Source of the DNA: Aspergillus flavus
Taxonomy: Eukaryota > Ascomycota > Eurotiomycetes > Eurotiales > Aspergillaceae
DNA length: 64,000 nucleotides
NCBI RefSeq assembly: GCF_009017415.1
Contig: NC_092409.1
Location: 2,604,001 to 2,668,000, forward strand
Reading direction: 5' to 3'
The notes under the pieces: model-generated
Databases searched by the model: none
What the model was told of the DNA's origin: nothing
Seen by the model: the letters and a program-made list of their open reading frames with translations, nothing else
Shown here: piece by piece, positions 46,253 to 58,682 of the stretch
Numbering within the stretch: position 1 is the stretch's first letter
Layout of the letters: the number at the start of each line of letters is the position of its first letter
Position numbers and translations under genes: made by a program

Positions 46253-47038
46253 TTGAATGTATGCTAGGTCACTCGTCTGTCAAGACACCTGGGTCATTTA
46301 GTTTTCTTGTATCCCCGCTCTTTGTATACTTCGAAGAGATGCTGCGAGGGTTTCTTTTGTGAAATACGTGGGGTTGCTGGTTTGTTCAAATTTGGCGATG
46401 TAGTTCTGATGAATACACGGTTGAAGATACGGCCGTAATGGAAACGCAGCTAGACCAATTTCTTCACATTAGGACAATAGCAAATTCTTTGTACTAATAT
46501 TGTTTCAAAATACCCACATCTGCTGAGACTTAGCATCACGGATTATCCGACTGTCACTGTAGTGGTGAGGGTATGCCCGCACCGACTCGGTTTTGGCAGT
46601 ACATTTATCACCATATTCGCGAAAGGGTCGAGGACCAGCTGTTCTCCCCAGCACTGCAGAGCTGCAGATCATAGCTGGAGTATTCACTCCTGCTACTATT
46701 CGTCCATGGACCTTCGTAATAATGTCCCAAAGAGGAAGGAAGCTATCAAGCCATGGACGAAAGCGGTGAATTTTACTGCCAAGTTATTTATGGAATATCC
46801 GCTTTTAGGCTCTCTTTCTCCTGACGGGACTCCGTACATCTTTAGCATTCAGGCCCAAGAAGGTTTTGGTCCTAATTTGAGAAAACTTTCTACCGTATCC
46901 TTATCCTTACTTACCTCTCTCTTTGCTCTTTGCATGATCAAAATCACTTGTTACCCTCATTCTCTTCTCCATCGCGACATCACCAAACTTACCTTTTGAT
47001 ACCCACTACATCCCCCCACCCCACCCATTGTTTTCCCA
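46253..47038. promoter_or_regulatory. Spacer and promoter of the GMPPA-like gene
   Basis: The frame 46562-46999 has no domain and is likely chance. The last about 150 bp before the ATG at 47039 are C/T-rich (for example CCCCCCACCCCACCC at about 47013), typical of a fungal transcription-start region. Confidence 0.4.
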
Positions 47039-48549
47039 ATGCTTCAAGTACCAGTGCGGGAACATACCAACGTGGCCTCCACCAAGGCTATTATCTTGGT
47101 ATGTACTCCTGAAAGTCGGTCACTAGATAATGGTAATTGACATGACTTACTACTAGGTCGGTGGTCCATCCAGAGGAACCCGTTTCAGGCCTCTGTCCCT
47201 CGATTTGCCCAAGGTTGGTGGCCCCTCCGTTGATCCCTCATGACCCCTGAATAGTCTCCGAGCATGTGCTAATGAACGATGCGATCTATCACTAGCCTCT
47301 TTTCGAAGTTGCCGGACATCCTATCATCTATCACGGCCTTAAAGCCCTCGCAAAGATCCCCGATATCCGAGATGTGTACCTAGTCGGCTACTACGATGAA
47401 ACGGTCTTTCGCGACTTCATCAAAGACTCCACCAAGGAGTTCCCTCAATTCCGCATTCAATATCTGCGCGAATACACATCTCTAGGTACCGCTGGCGGTC
47501 TTTACCACTTCCGCGATGCCATTCTCAAGGGCAAACCGGAGCGCATCTTCGTACTTAATGCCGACGTCTGTTGCTCTTTCCCTCTTGGGGAGATGCTGAG
47601 GCTGTTTGAGGAGAAGGATGCGGAGGCTGTTATTCTTGGAACCAGGGTGAACAATGATGCTGCCACCAACTTCGGATGCATAGTTTCCGATTCGCATACC
47701 AAGCGAGTGCTTCACTATGTCGAGAAACCCGAATCGCATATCTCCAACCTCATTAACTGCGGTGTATATCTGTTTGCGACCGAGTGCATTTTCCCTTCCA
47801 TTCGCAGTGCCATCAAGCGCCGCACCACCAGGCCTCGTCTGGTATCTTACCCGTCCTCTGAGAATCTGGAGTCGTCCTTCGTCGCTGCTGAGGAAGACTC
47901 GGAAAAGAGCGAAGTTCTTCGCCTGGAGCAGGATATTCTGTCAGACCTTGCCGACAGCAACCGCTTTTTCGTCCACGAAACGAAAGACTTCTGGCGCCAG
48001 ATTAAGACTGCCGGCTCTGCCGTCCCTGCCAACGCTCTCTACCTCCAGAAGGCCTTCCAGGCCCAATCCGACGAACTTACCCCTCCTTCCGCGACCATTG
48101 TTCCCCCAGTTTTCATCCACCCCTCCGCAACTGTTGATCCCACGGCAAAGCTTGGACCCAATGTCTCAATTGGACCCCGTGCAGTTGTGGGTGCAGGAGC
48201 ACGTGTTAAAGATTCAATCGTGCTCGAGGATGCTGAGATTAAACATGACGCTTGTGTGATGCACTCGATCATAGGATGGAGCAGCCGGGTCGGTGCCTGG
48301 GCCCGTGTCGAGGGTACCCCTATCGCGAATGGAACCCATTCTACCAGCATCGTGAAGCACGGCATCAAGGTACAGAGCATCACCATCCTGGGTAAGGAAT
48401 GCGCCGTTGGTGATGAAGTACGGGTGCAAAACTGTGTGTGTCTACCGTACAAGGAACTCAAGCGTGTATGTGCCTCTTCTATCCCTCAAATGTTCTCTTA
48501 ACCCAACTGACCACATGTCCAGGATGTCGCCAACGAGGTCATTATGTAA
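47039..48549 (+). CDS. Mannose-1-phosphate guanylyltransferase alpha-type (GMPPA-like)
   Basis: Exons 47039-47098, 47157-47213, 47296-48465 and 48523-48549 give 437 residues. The N-terminal nucleotidyltransferase domain has [39 protein letters not shown] and FVLNADVCCSFPLGEM. The C-terminal left-handed beta-helix has hexapeptide repeats (HPSATVDPTAKLGPNVSIGP) and the conserved HSIIGWSSRVGAWARVEG. The [13 protein letters not shown] loop and an insertion between the domains place it in the GMPPA subgroup. In animals that subunit senses GDP-mannose and restrains the catalytic GMPPB; catalytic activity here is therefore uncertain. GDP-mannose feeds cell-wall mannan, N-/O-glycosylation and GPI synthesis. 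Exon 2 ends precisely before PLFEVAG. Convergent with the MARVEL-like gene. Confidence 0.92.
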
Positions 48550-49064
48550 AGATACATGGAATCGTAGCATTGGGTGGACTTGTGAATATCAATTGTGGTC
48601 CATATTTTTCTTTCTATATCTTGGAACTAATACTATCTCTTATTTCATCCTTGACCCATTATGATCTATACCTCTGGCAAGCCTTGGACTTTGTTTGGCC
48701 TCCTTAGCATTAACTATGTGCTTCACATGCTCAAGCCAAATACAATGCTTTAGATTACGGTTGCTTCTCCTGAAGAGAAAGAAGTATTTGGAGAAAAAAT
48801 ACCACAGTTATACAAATCTAGCATGATTCATGATCACAACATCTAAGGCTGACAGAACGGACGACATCTTTGAAACAAATGATATACCTATTACGCCAGG
48901 ACAAAACAAGTATGAACCCTTCACTGCAAGATCGTAACACATCAGATCGAATTTAATATAATCGACACATTACCAGGTCGGTTGTAAGCAGCCAGGCCCC
49001 CCATACTGTACAATTCCCAGTGATTGTCCAGTTACACCTGGATAAGGGTGTATACCGCAATAGC
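48550..49064. other. Convergent 3' spacer, no gene seen
   Basis: Only the 3' flanks of the GMPPA-like (+) and MARVEL-like (-) genes are seen. Short frames here overlap their 3' ends. Confidence 0.5.
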
Positions 49065-49985
49065 TCATCTATATGCCGCAGGATCATAATGCGTCTGCTC
49101 TGACGGGTGACTGTACCCGTCATGTCCATAAGCGCTGAATCGGACACGAGGACGAGTAGGCGTTGGTTGATAATAATCCTGTGCCTCGCCACCATGATGC
49201 TGCTCAAGGGTGGAGCTAGCACCATATACAGGCGGGGGCATCGTCTGACCGGCGTAATTACCCGGAGCAGGGATATCATTGTAGACTTCATCTGCGTGAT
49301 TATTCGAGCGAAAAGCGGGATGTTGTTCCTCGAGTCCACCGTAAGGGCCCATGCCTCCCGACAAAACACTACTGCTGCGATCGTGCATCTTGTAATCGTT
49401 CAAGGCCGGGTTGCTGGCCATGGGGTCGTACTCACCCAGACGAGTCTGACGTCTGCGTACGATAACATCGAGGGCGATGGCAGCGATGTACGAGATATTT
49501 CCCAAGACAGTGAAGGCGAACAATGCCTTGTATATCCGGCAAACGGTGATACCGGTAGAAGTAGCCCAGTATGTGGCGTTGCAGGTAGTCAGGATCGTAT
49601 GCGACATGCTCCAGCTCAGTAGACCGAGGGAGATGAGCCAGAGAAGGAGACAGATCGTATTCGATAGGAGTGATAGACGCGGCGAGAGGCCATAGCAACA
49701 GTGGGTTATGGTAGTTAGGACGTAATTAAGAAGGGAAAGGATAACGGCTATCAGGAGCTAGGGTGTGTTTATATTAGTTACATTTTTTGAAGCTGTGGGC
49801 TGTCATGCGAGACTTACGACCAGGAATGCCCAAGGAAGTTTGAAACCACCTTGATGGAGGTTGTAGATGAAGACGGCTAGAATGATACCGACAACCAGAG
49901 TGGAAATAAAGCCCACAGCGCGGATGGAATGAAATGGTATTGCAGGGTACGCCGATGGTTTCACGGATCTGGGTTTGGATCGCAT
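49065..49985 (-). CDS. MARVEL-like four-helix membrane protein
   Basis: Exons 49818-49985 and 49065-49757 give 286 residues. Four hydrophobic segments fit a MARVEL-type fold: VGFISTLVVGIILAVFI, FLVLLIAVILSLLNYVLTTI, NTICLLLWLISLGLLSW and ALFAFTVLGNISYIAAIALDVI. The first loop starts with a basic cytosolic segment (MRSKPRSVKPSAYP). A cytosolic tail of about 110 residues follows, rich in Pro, Tyr, Gly, Ser and His (for example YGGLEEQHPAF, YNDIPAPGNYAG, DYYQPTPTRPRVRFSAYG). The family occurs widely in fungi and is associated with plasma-membrane or eisosome organisation (Nce102-type), but this member is not assigned. The start at 49985 has an A at -3 and opens the basic leader. The codon is not split at the intron (phase 0). 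Confidence 0.8.
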
Positions 49986-50937
49986 GTTGATATCGTTTTG
50001 AGTCGGGGTGGTGATGCGCTTGGATCAAGTATTAATCAACCGATATTAATTAATCCTTTGGCTCGTGTGGGGGATAATATGTATGGATGTTGATATGATA
50101 AACAAAACGGAGATCCACTTGTCGTCAATCAGTGCCACCACACGTGAATGGTGGTTGAATAAAATTTTTGATATCCCTTGAACCAGCAAGAAGGAATATG
50201 AATGGAAGTAAATAAGAAAGCGAAAATGCAAATCAACAAGGAGAGAAAAATAGAAAAACCCCAACGAGCGAAAGGCTGTGGGTTGTTGATCCAGACAGGC
50301 GTCGCAATGCAAAGCCTCCTCTGTGGCCGATCTTTGGCTCCACTGCGGGTGTTGCTAAAGAAAGAAGCCAGCCACAAGAATGGAGTCCACTAGTGGCATA
50401 GTCAAATACGATGACGATTGTTGCTGAGGTGGCTTTTGCCCCCAGTCATTAAAACGGTCTCCAAGAAGTTAAGTACCTGTATGATTGTTCAGAGTACTGT
50501 GCCGGCCTGGGCTAGTTTGTTTTCCGGATAATATGGAACAAATGGATTCTGAACAATCGCCATTATTTTTTATTTTACACGTGCTATCCAGGGCCACAAT
50601 CACATGACATGTCAAAACCCCCTTAGGCATCCATTGCAACTGTCCAACTGCCAATCTGCCATCAAACAGTGCAAACTTCTTCCCCGCCTGCCGAGCCATC
50701 GGTATTTGGAGACGATTATTCATGAAAATGATGCTTGCTTACGGAGTAGTACTCATGTCACACTCGTACTAAATTATGATCCAGTCAAAGGTCTAGTTTC
50801 AGGTGCTGACCAATCCAATCGTTTTCGTCAATATTAACACAAAAGCCCTCCACGGTATCTCTGTCATTGGTATCAATGATATTATAGCTCGTGATGAGAA
50901 TTCTATTCTTCTTTTTATAGCATCAACACATCAATCA
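49986..50937. promoter_or_regulatory. Divergent promoter region, MARVEL-like and PNPOx/FNR genes
   Basis: About 950 bp between two divergent start codons. Small frames at 50046-50393 on both strands have no domain. No repeat or RNA gene was noticed. Confidence 0.4.
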
Positions 50938-52787
50938 ATGGCGTCCCTTCTAACTGATACTCTTCCCTGGCATGATGGTGAAATACAAATGCGCAGTTTG
51001 CTGCGTATTCCACCTATTATCAACCCCACAGTTCCTTCTCTAAGTTACGGGGCAACTTATTTGCTCTTAAACTCGCCTTTGCTTGCTATCGGTGCCGTTG
51101 ATCGAGAGGGCCGGCCTTGGTCAACGCTTTGGGGTGGTGAAGTAGGCTTCGCCAAACCAACTTCTCAATCGAAAATCGAGATTAGGACTCCTGTTGATAG
51201 CAAGCACGACCCTCTAGCAGATATACTACTACATAACAGCTCAGGGGAGTCCGGGCAGTTGGTCTCTGGCTTAGTTGTCGATCTAGCGACCCGCAAAAGA
51301 GCAAAGCTTTTTGGAAGGAAAATCACTGGATCGATACAAGTGGACGAAGAGAACCATATTGACTCCAGCAGGGTAGGGTTTGCGCATTTGCTTGTGCAAA
51401 TAGAAGCAAGTCTTGGTAAGAATTGGAATTGAAAGACTATAGCCATGAGGTACTTACAACTGTAGGCAATTGTCCCAAGTATATAAATATTAGGAACATT
51501 ACCCCGGCTCTGCCTACTCCAAGATTAATCTCTGAATCCCCTCAATTGCCTTCTGGCGCTCTGAAGCTCCTTGATCATGCAGATACACTGTTCATATCTT
51601 CACGACATGGAGATGTGGATATGGATACCAACATCCGTGGTGGACCTCCAGGATTTGTCCGTGTTATATCTAACGAGCCCAACGGAGCCGTATTTGCTTA
51701 TCCAGAGTATTCCGGTAATCGCCTGTATCAAACTCTGGGCAACCTTCAAACAACGCCTTTGGCGGGTTTTGTCTTTCCGGATTTTGAAACAGGAGATGCG
51801 TTGTACGTCACTGGACAAACTGAGGTCTTGGTGGGGAAAGAGGCCGCCGCTCTCCTTCCACGATCGAACCTGGCTGTGAAAGTGACTGTCACCGCAGCCC
51901 GGTACGTAGAGCAGTCATTATCATTTCGTGGCGTTGCAGGAGCAAAATCTCCATACAATCCGGGTGTACGATATTTGGCCACAGAAAAGGCTAGCCCTGC
52001 TGCTATAGGAGATGAAAAATCGTCTGTTACAGCTATGCTGGTAAAGAAGGAATTACTTACCCCGACAATATGCCGGTTTCGTTTTCAAATATCAGATCCA
52101 TCGAAGATTGGGACATGGACGCCTGGGCAATATGCTACACTCTCCTTCCAAGAAGAGTTGGACATGGGGTATAGCCACATGAAAGATGATGACCCATCGA
52201 GTATCAATGATGACTATGTCCGAACTTTCACAGTTTCGTCGTACCCAGCACTTAACCGCTCTACAGAGTTCGAGATAACTGCTCGGAGACACGGTAATGT
52301 AACCGATTACCTTTTCAGAACCAACGAGCGAGCGGGTTTGGAGGTACCTTTGAAAGGCTTCGGCGGTGACTTCTACGTGAAAACACCAAGCGAGCATGGC
52401 AAAATTCCCTTCATAGCCGGGGGTATCGGAATAACGCCACTTCTTGCACAACTTCCGGATCTCGATGTCAGTCACTTACGTTTATTCTGGACTATTTCCA
52501 TTCGCGACCTCGGTCTAATTTTGGACACATTCAATCGATTCCCTCAGTTACCCCACGGCACAAGCCTTTTTATAACTGGGCCTGAGCCTCATGATGAGAA
52601 AACTACTGAACAATTGGCGACATTAGTCGCATCTGGAGCACAAGTCGAACGTCGCCGAATGCAAGCTAAAGATCTAGATCTGTCCTTAGCAGACGTATGG
52701 TATTTCTGTGGCGGTCCTTCTTTAAAGAGTTCCGTGTTGGATTGGCTTGCTGGGAAAGAAATAGTATATGAAGATTTCAATTATTGA
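50938..52787 (+). CDS. PNPOx-like / ferredoxin-reductase-like fusion flavoprotein
   Basis: Exons 50938-51415 and 51466-52787 give 599 residues. The N-terminal half is a split-barrel flavin-binding domain of the pyridoxamine-phosphate-oxidase type (PLLAIGAVDREGRPWSTLWGG, then SSRVGFAHLLVQIE and GNCPKYINIRN). The C-terminal half is a ferredoxin-NADP reductase-like module: FAD motif RTFTVSSYP, GTWTPGQYATLSF, and NAD(P) motifs PFIAGGIGITPLLAQL and WYFCGGPSL. The protein ends right after the FNR module, so there is no terminal 2Fe-2S ferredoxin domain of the kind found in some bacterial relatives. It is probably a cytosolic NAD(P)H-dependent oxidoreductase; the substrate is unknown. The 50-nt intron falls at a conserved Gly in the first domain. 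Start choice: ATG with CAATCA before it. Confidence 0.85.
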
Positions 52788-53281
52788 TGACTATAATGAG
52801 ATATCGTTGAAGGATTTCTTTCGCACTTCAGTATATCTTAGGCCAAATATATAGCTCATGTGCTTCTACAACAACACGATACTGCGGTTGAATTTCGTAT
52901 AAAGTCATTTATATTTGAGGTCGAAAATATTGAATTGGTTGGAAAGATATATATACACACTACCAGCACGTCATGTGGTGCCTTTAATCCCATTGTGTCC
53001 ATGGGCCGTAACCCGAATAGAATTTCGACCTCCGCACCGAACCACCAAAACGCGTTATCGGTTGCTGCCTCCGCATAACCTCACCGAACAATCAGCATAT
53101 AACAAGTCCGCAGCCCATTGCAATTCACTCCCTCTTCCTTTCCTCCCGACACGACCTACACAGAATCAAAACCTGTCTCTCAAACGAAGACACCAAACAG
53201 CCAGGGAACCCGGGCTCGACCCCGCGCCCCTCGTCACTTCAACCCCTCCCCTCAAACACAAGTTCAACACCAACAACCAAA
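52788..53281. other. Spacer and promoter of the RING-H2 gene
   Basis: No gene. Immediately before the ATG at 53282 the sequence is C/A-rich and pyrimidine-rich, as in other promoters here. Frames over 52915-53450 are artefacts of this composition. Confidence 0.4.
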
Positions 53282-54036
53282 ATGTCCACCTACGAAGGTA
53301 CGACCCCACGTCCCCTTAACCCAACAACAAGCCAAACCTAACGAAGAAAAACAGTCGAACACAATACAACAGACCCGGGCACAGCAACGCCCTCAACCCA
53401 CCGCCGCCGCCCCGACCTCTCCACCTTCTTCGCGACCCTCTCCGAAATAAGCCCCGACGAAGCCCGCACAAGAGAACATGCCGTCCCCGTCCCGCGCGAC
53501 GTGAGCGCAGCCTTCTATTCCCTCGCCGAAGCTTTCGACCTGATGCGCCGCGAGGGCGATCACAGCGTACCCACCTCCGGCGAAGGCGATAATGACCTCC
53601 TGACGCAGATGATTCAGAGCTTGCTGAGCTCAGCCGAGACGCCCCCGCGGGAGGTCGAGGGTGTTAGTGAGGAGTTTTGCGATGGTGCGTATCCTCTTCT
53701 CTATCTTTTTTGTTGTGAAGTTGCGGTTGGGTTAGTGCTGATGCTAGGCTGGGGGTAGTTCTCGACCGTGTGCCCAAGGCGTCATTGAAGCCGTCGCAGA
53801 GTTGTCCGATTTGCGGGAATGCGTTTTTGGAGGATCAGTATCCGCTTGTGGTGCGGTTGCCTTGCCATTCGACGCATCTTTTTGATCTGGAGTGCGTGCG
53901 GCCGTGGTTGAGGTTGAGGGGGACGTGTCCGCTTGATCGGACGGATTTTGCGAAGCAAGAGAGGGAGAAGGCTGAGGCTAGGAGGAAGAAGCCGGTTGAG
54001 GATGATGAGGAAGAGTGGGATGGTATGTATGGTTAG
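53282..54036 (+). CDS. RING-H2 zinc-finger protein, probable E3 ubiquitin ligase
   Basis: Exons 53282-53297 (16 nt, encoding MSTYE plus one base), 53355-53684 and 53759-54036 give 207 residues. The RING lies at about residues 125-170: CPICGNAFLEDQYPLVVRLPC, HSTHLF, DLECVRPWLR and GTCPLD. The eighth metal ligand is Asp (CPLD) instead of Cys, the substitution known from Rbx1-type RINGs, so zinc binding should be kept. The N-terminal region is helical with SAAFYSLAEAFDLMRREGD; the C-terminus is charged (KQEREKAEARRKKPVEDDEEEWD). There is no transmembrane segment. The substrate is unknown. The second intron's acceptor was placed at gggggtag because it gives VLDRVPKASLKPSQS and restores frame; an earlier tag 11 bases upstream would break it. 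Convergent with the Ctr86 gene, 198 bp apart. Confidence 0.82.
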
Positions 54037-54234
54037 ATGGGGATGTGGTGGTTTGCTCGTTATGTTAGTAGGCTGGGGAGTTTGGGGGTGCTGGGGTTTT
54101 TTGATATTGGGGAGAATATTATCATGATATGTTTGATGATTCATGAGGCCATTATCATTGCATGATACTTCTTTCTATCTATGCTAATACTCGATGTGCG
54201 AAAGAAAGGACTGAAGTCACAGTCTGTCTACAAA

Positions 54235-57048
54235 TTATCTCTTTTCTCCGGTCCCGTCCTTGGGTCGGATTGCCAGTTTGCCAGTCTTGTCAATCACGGC
54301 TTCGAACCCGCTCCTCTCGAGTAGTCCGTTCTCGTCTTTTACTACTTCACGTGCCTCTAGCTCTTCTACGAGCTTTTGGTTTTCGCGGTTACCCTCCAAC
54401 AAGAACTTCAAGCACATCACCGCATGCTCTTTGATGTAGGGGTTGTGCGCGTCAAAGTTGGTGCAAGACAGGATGGTCTCGACGCCGCCATGCCGACGGA
54501 TTTGGTCTTGGACCTCTGGGCACTTCCACACCAGGGACGAGAGCACGAGCACGACAAGCTTTTTGAGGTTTCTCCATTCGAATTCGGACGGGTCTTCGGT
54601 TATCGGGGGCGACTCAGCTCTAGAGGGAGCACCGCCATCAACTGGGTCCGGATCACTCGGGTCATAAGGTCGTTCAACCGCAACTGGCCCAGGAATTGTG
54701 TTCGGTTGAGACTCCTTCGAAGGGCTACGGGGCCCGAGTGACAACTGGCTCAATTGCCCCTTGGGAATGCTTGCTTCAAGTTCCTTAATCAAGGTAACTA
54801 AATCGTAGACAATCTCCCACTTGACTAGAAGGTTCTTCCAGTCGTTGTTTTCGGTAAGGACGGCGAAAAATTCCAGGAACTGATAGACACCTTCGTAGAC
54901 CCGTTCCATATCCCACAGGTTCAGTGGGAAGTCCTCAGGGAGCGCCCGTCCAGCACGGATCTGGCCTTGAAGGTAGATCAAGGCGCAGGTTTCTGGAATG
55001 ATGTTGCCGCGGAAGATGGTGAAGATGTAGCGGACTGTGAGAATATCGACCCTAGAGAGCGGTGCTGGGTTCTTCGTTGTGTTGGCTTGCGTTGATCCTG
55101 TGACAGAAGCGGGGGAGTATTTAGCCCTGAATATATGTGTGAGAATCTTTACGACGACCGCCTGAGCTGGAGAGATTATGTCCTTGGGTTGGCCGAAGTC
55201 TGAATAGGCATGAGACATAAGGCCGTTCCTTAAAACTGCGTCCATAATCTGCACCATCATCTTGAAATAGAGTTCATCGTCGGGTAAGTCCCATGCGGCG
55301 ATGAAGATCAAGAGTTCCCGAAGTAGATTTCGTCCTGTCTCCTGAGTGAGCAGAATGTGGCATCTAAGGGCCTGCATATTCCTTGAGCCAGTTCTCTCTC
55401 CTCCCTTCAATCCGAAGCTGTCGACTATACCAGCCTGAATAATCATCGGAAGCGCCTCTATCTCTGCGGGACCCAGGACAAGAGGGATGTCCGTCAATAG
55501 ACCACGTTGTTGATCACCTGGGCGGCCTCGATAATCGTCATCATCCTCATCATCTTCTTCCTCTTCTTCTTCCATGCTTCCATCTGCCACAGCCTCAAGG
55601 CTACGTGAATCGTCGTCGCCAACTGTTCCTGCATCGCCGGTGTCATAGTCCTGATCGCCGTCGCCCCCAATCTGAGATGACTCTTGAAGTCGTGCCATCA
55701 GCTCATCCTTCGCTTCCTGGAGCGTTTCAGCAGCAGATTGAGCCGACCGCGGCATGCTTGTATCTTCCTCCATGATGGTCGCATCCCCTGCAGCAAGGGC
55801 ACCATAGGCGTTGAGGTCGGGCAGGTCAGCCCAGCAGATACGCGGGAATCCGGCCGTCGTGCTTCGATCTATTGTAAGTATGGCCTTCTTGCGCGGCGGC
55901 TCGTCTTCGGGAAGGGCGGGTGGCAGATCTTTAGCTCTGTCTTGAAGGTCCGAGAATCCGTCAACCTTTGCACCTAGTATCGCCGTAAGAGCAGCACGGA
56001 TCTCTTTGACTTGCTCCGGATCCTTGCCCATTTCTTGAATTGCTGTTAGGTCACGCCCAAGAAGCTTCTCCATGTGGTCTTTAATGTTTGCGAGAAGTAA
56101 CATTGCTGCTTCTTCTTTGATCGTCGCTGGCTCTCTCGGGAAGTTAGAGATAGTCTCCAGGAGCAAGTCTTCTGCCGTCTGGTCGTAAAGAGCCCTAATA
56201 GGGGGATTCACTATTCTCTCACCAGTCTTGACAATTGGCGCCGCTCCCTCAGGCTGACCACTGGCCGGGTCTAGCGGCTCTCTAGGTTGAATGATATTCG
56301 AATCTCCAGTGGAGTGGTATCCGAAAAGATCCAACCAGAGTACCATTTTTCGTTGTTCATTGTGCATGATAAAGTTGTGCAGGAATTGAAGACATGTGAT
56401 CAACAAGCGCTTGTAGAGATTGACCACTTTCTGCCAGCGCTCTTCATTCCTTGCATTCGTTTCACCGTCGAACCCGCGGGCAGTCACTCTAACACACGTG
56501 TCTACCAATGCTAGAATCCTTTGATCGAAGCCTTTTTCCGCCGCCATATTCTGTGCTTTCTTTGTTGTTGCGAGGAGGTTGCGGGCGATCGTACACAGAT
56601 CATTTAGACGTTCGATATCCTTGACAAGCGAAAAGTAATTGTAGGCTATCAAGTTCGAGGAAGAATGGTCGTAATTCGCAGTCGGAGGGCATTTCCATGC
56701 AAATGACTGTGATTCTAAAACGGGGATTGCTTTTGTCAAAACGTCCGTAAAGCCCTGCCAAATGTCTGGTGACAGGCCTAGATTATGTCTATCACGAGAA
56801 TAAAATTAGTATATAGATAGCGAAGCGATTATATGGACCAGAAAGTGAAAGGAGCACTACCTAACATCGCTCTCCTGGTGTGTCTTGTACAAGATCTGCT
56901 TCCCGGCAGATAACATATGCTCGAGGCGTTTATCGTCAATCATCCCGCGAGTCTCATAGTGACTTAATGTTCCCGTCAGGATGACCTTCAGCATGAGCTC
57001 GGCTGGGGTACATTTTGGCTTTATGTCCGCAGAATTCCGGTCAGCCAT
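54235..57048 (-). CDS. Ctr86/ataxin-10 family HEAT-like repeat protein
   Basis: Exons 56861-57048 and 54235-56788 give 913 residues. The protein is mostly helical repeats with an acidic low-complexity insert (SMEEEEEEDDEDDDDYRGRP) near residue 470. The diagnostic ataxin-10 domain is at the C-terminus: WRNLKKLVVLVLSSLVWKCP EVQDQIRRHGGVETILSCTNFDAHNPYIKEHAVMCLKFLLEGNREN, here broken for length (residues about 805-870). Homologues are yeast Ctr86 and human ataxin-10. The family is essential in yeast, but its molecular role is poorly defined. Start choice: the ATG at 57048 (MADRNS) is preferred; an in-frame ATG at 57081 would add 11 residues. It lies head-to-tail with swf1, 294 bp away. Confidence 0.88.
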
Positions 57049-57341
57049 CTTGACAGGACCTGTGAGGAAGCTCACAAACACTATGCGACAAAAGTCGTTG
57101 ACTTAGGATAACAAATTGGGCGGGGAAGACAGAAACGCCGCATTGAAAAGTGAATTTTTCCGGCTCCGGTCCCGCCGACTCCATCAAGTATGTCGCGCAA
57201 TATGATTGGCCAACTGCCTCAAATGTAAAAGACATAGGGTGCTAACTAATATAGCAGTACTAGTAATGCTCAAAGGATTTAGTCAAGCTACTAAGTAACT
57301 AAACGTATCCATATATTTGAGTATGTTATCCATGTAGAATC

Positions 57342-58682
57342 CTATGACATCTTCCGCCGAGCAGGTAATCCAAAGGAGTGGCGTAGATTATCCCAAAATC
57401 CAAGATCATAGATATTGTCAATCTCCCTCATACTGCGCACTGGGGTCCATATATGATCAATAGGTGCCTCCCCATCATTGGGCTGCCTAATCTCATTGGA
57501 ATCGAGTGAGAATACGAAGCCCACTCTCGGTGGCTCACCTTCCGTAAGAACAAGCACCTGGTCACTATTTACCGGCCAGGATGTTTGCGGGCTTTGATAT
57601 TCGCGCAGCAAAGGCGAGTTTCCATATGCCTCCGCCTTAGTAGATTTGAATACCATACCATCAGCGACATCCTCTTTCCAATCAGACCACTTCGCGCTCT
57701 CATTTGTCGTCATGCCAGCCCAGATAAGGTAGGTGTGGTATACGAGAAAAGCCATCGCCAACGGTGCTGTCATGAACATCAACGATGTAACGCCCCCAAT
57801 ACGGAGATCTGTCGAAATCACAATAGTCCATACGTTGAAAGACATTGTCCAACTCTGTCTTGTTGTCCGCAACGGTGAGTCTAGCGGGATCAACTCCTCC
57901 CACGACTGAGACAGAAGGGAGAAGCCAATGCATGAACCGTAGATCAGCATTATAGAGAGTGAAATAATTAGGGCCAGAAAATAGCGATAGTTATTCAGTC
58001 CGACGCAATTCATCAGCCATACACAATGGTGGTCGTGTCGAGAAACACATGCCCTGCAGAAGCTGCAATGCTTACTCCGTGCCGGCTTGTCAAACTCACA
58101 TGTACTGCAGTAGCGACCTGGGTGAAAGATGACTTTATCATAAGGATAGCGTTCCATTTCTTGCGCGTGGTTTTTGGGTGTGATGAAAGATTTTGTGACA
58201 ATGCTCTTATAGAGAAAGAGATATGGCAACGTGGCAACAATGGGCATGCAGAGCCTATGGGCTGTGGAGACCCTGGGCCATGCACTTGGGATGAACATGC
58301 ATTGCCCTGTTATGAGGAGCGACGCAAAGAATATCTATTGGGGATATCAACAAAGCGTGGGGGGATGATCCATTGAGCAAGAAACTTACAAGCACAAGGG
58401 GATGATTCTCGTGGAATATATAGCTACCAGATGTATTCCAACAGTACACAAGTCGACCGTCTAACAGATGAGCATCAAGGGAAGATATTGCACTCGGAAT
58501 ATATATGCAAACAACCCTATGCAGTAAGCCAATAGGAGTTTTGCTGTGTGAAACGTTCAGTCATTGCAATCAAAACAGGCCTCGTCACCTTACCGGAATG
58601 CAGGCAACTTCCCAAAAAGCGCGACAAATGTGAAGCCCGAAATGCCTAGAATAACTAAAGCGATAGTCCTCAGGAGCCCCAT
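57342..58682 (-). CDS. swf1: DHHC palmitoyltransferase Swf1
   Basis: ER-resident S-acyltransferase that in yeast palmitoylates SNAREs and other proteins at cysteines next to membrane spans. Exons 58594-58682, 58390-58543 and 57342-58334 give 411 residues. It starts with a transmembrane helix (MGLLRTIALVILGISGFTFVALF). Further hydrophobic segments follow, then the DHHC domain: RYCSTCEFDKPARSKHCSFC, RACVSRHDHHCVWLMNCVG, with the catalytic DHHC Cys at about residue 192. Two more helices follow (YFLALIISLSIMLIYGS and LMFMTAPLAMAFLVYHTYLI). The zinc-coordinating Cys/His set is complete. The tail (DNIYDLGFWDNLRHSFGLP) carries the TTxE-like/PaCCT-type region typical of Swf1. The start context is reasonable and opens the first helix; the second intron contains a decoy cag. 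Confidence 0.88.

Noticed and set aside
46562..46999. 145-codon frame before the GMPPA-like gene
   Set aside because: No domain or splice context; its 3' part is the pyrimidine-rich promoter.
52915..53450. Pro/Thr/Gln-rich frames before and over the RING gene
   Set aside because: Composition artefact of a C/A-rich promoter and first intron; the true frame is the RING protein.
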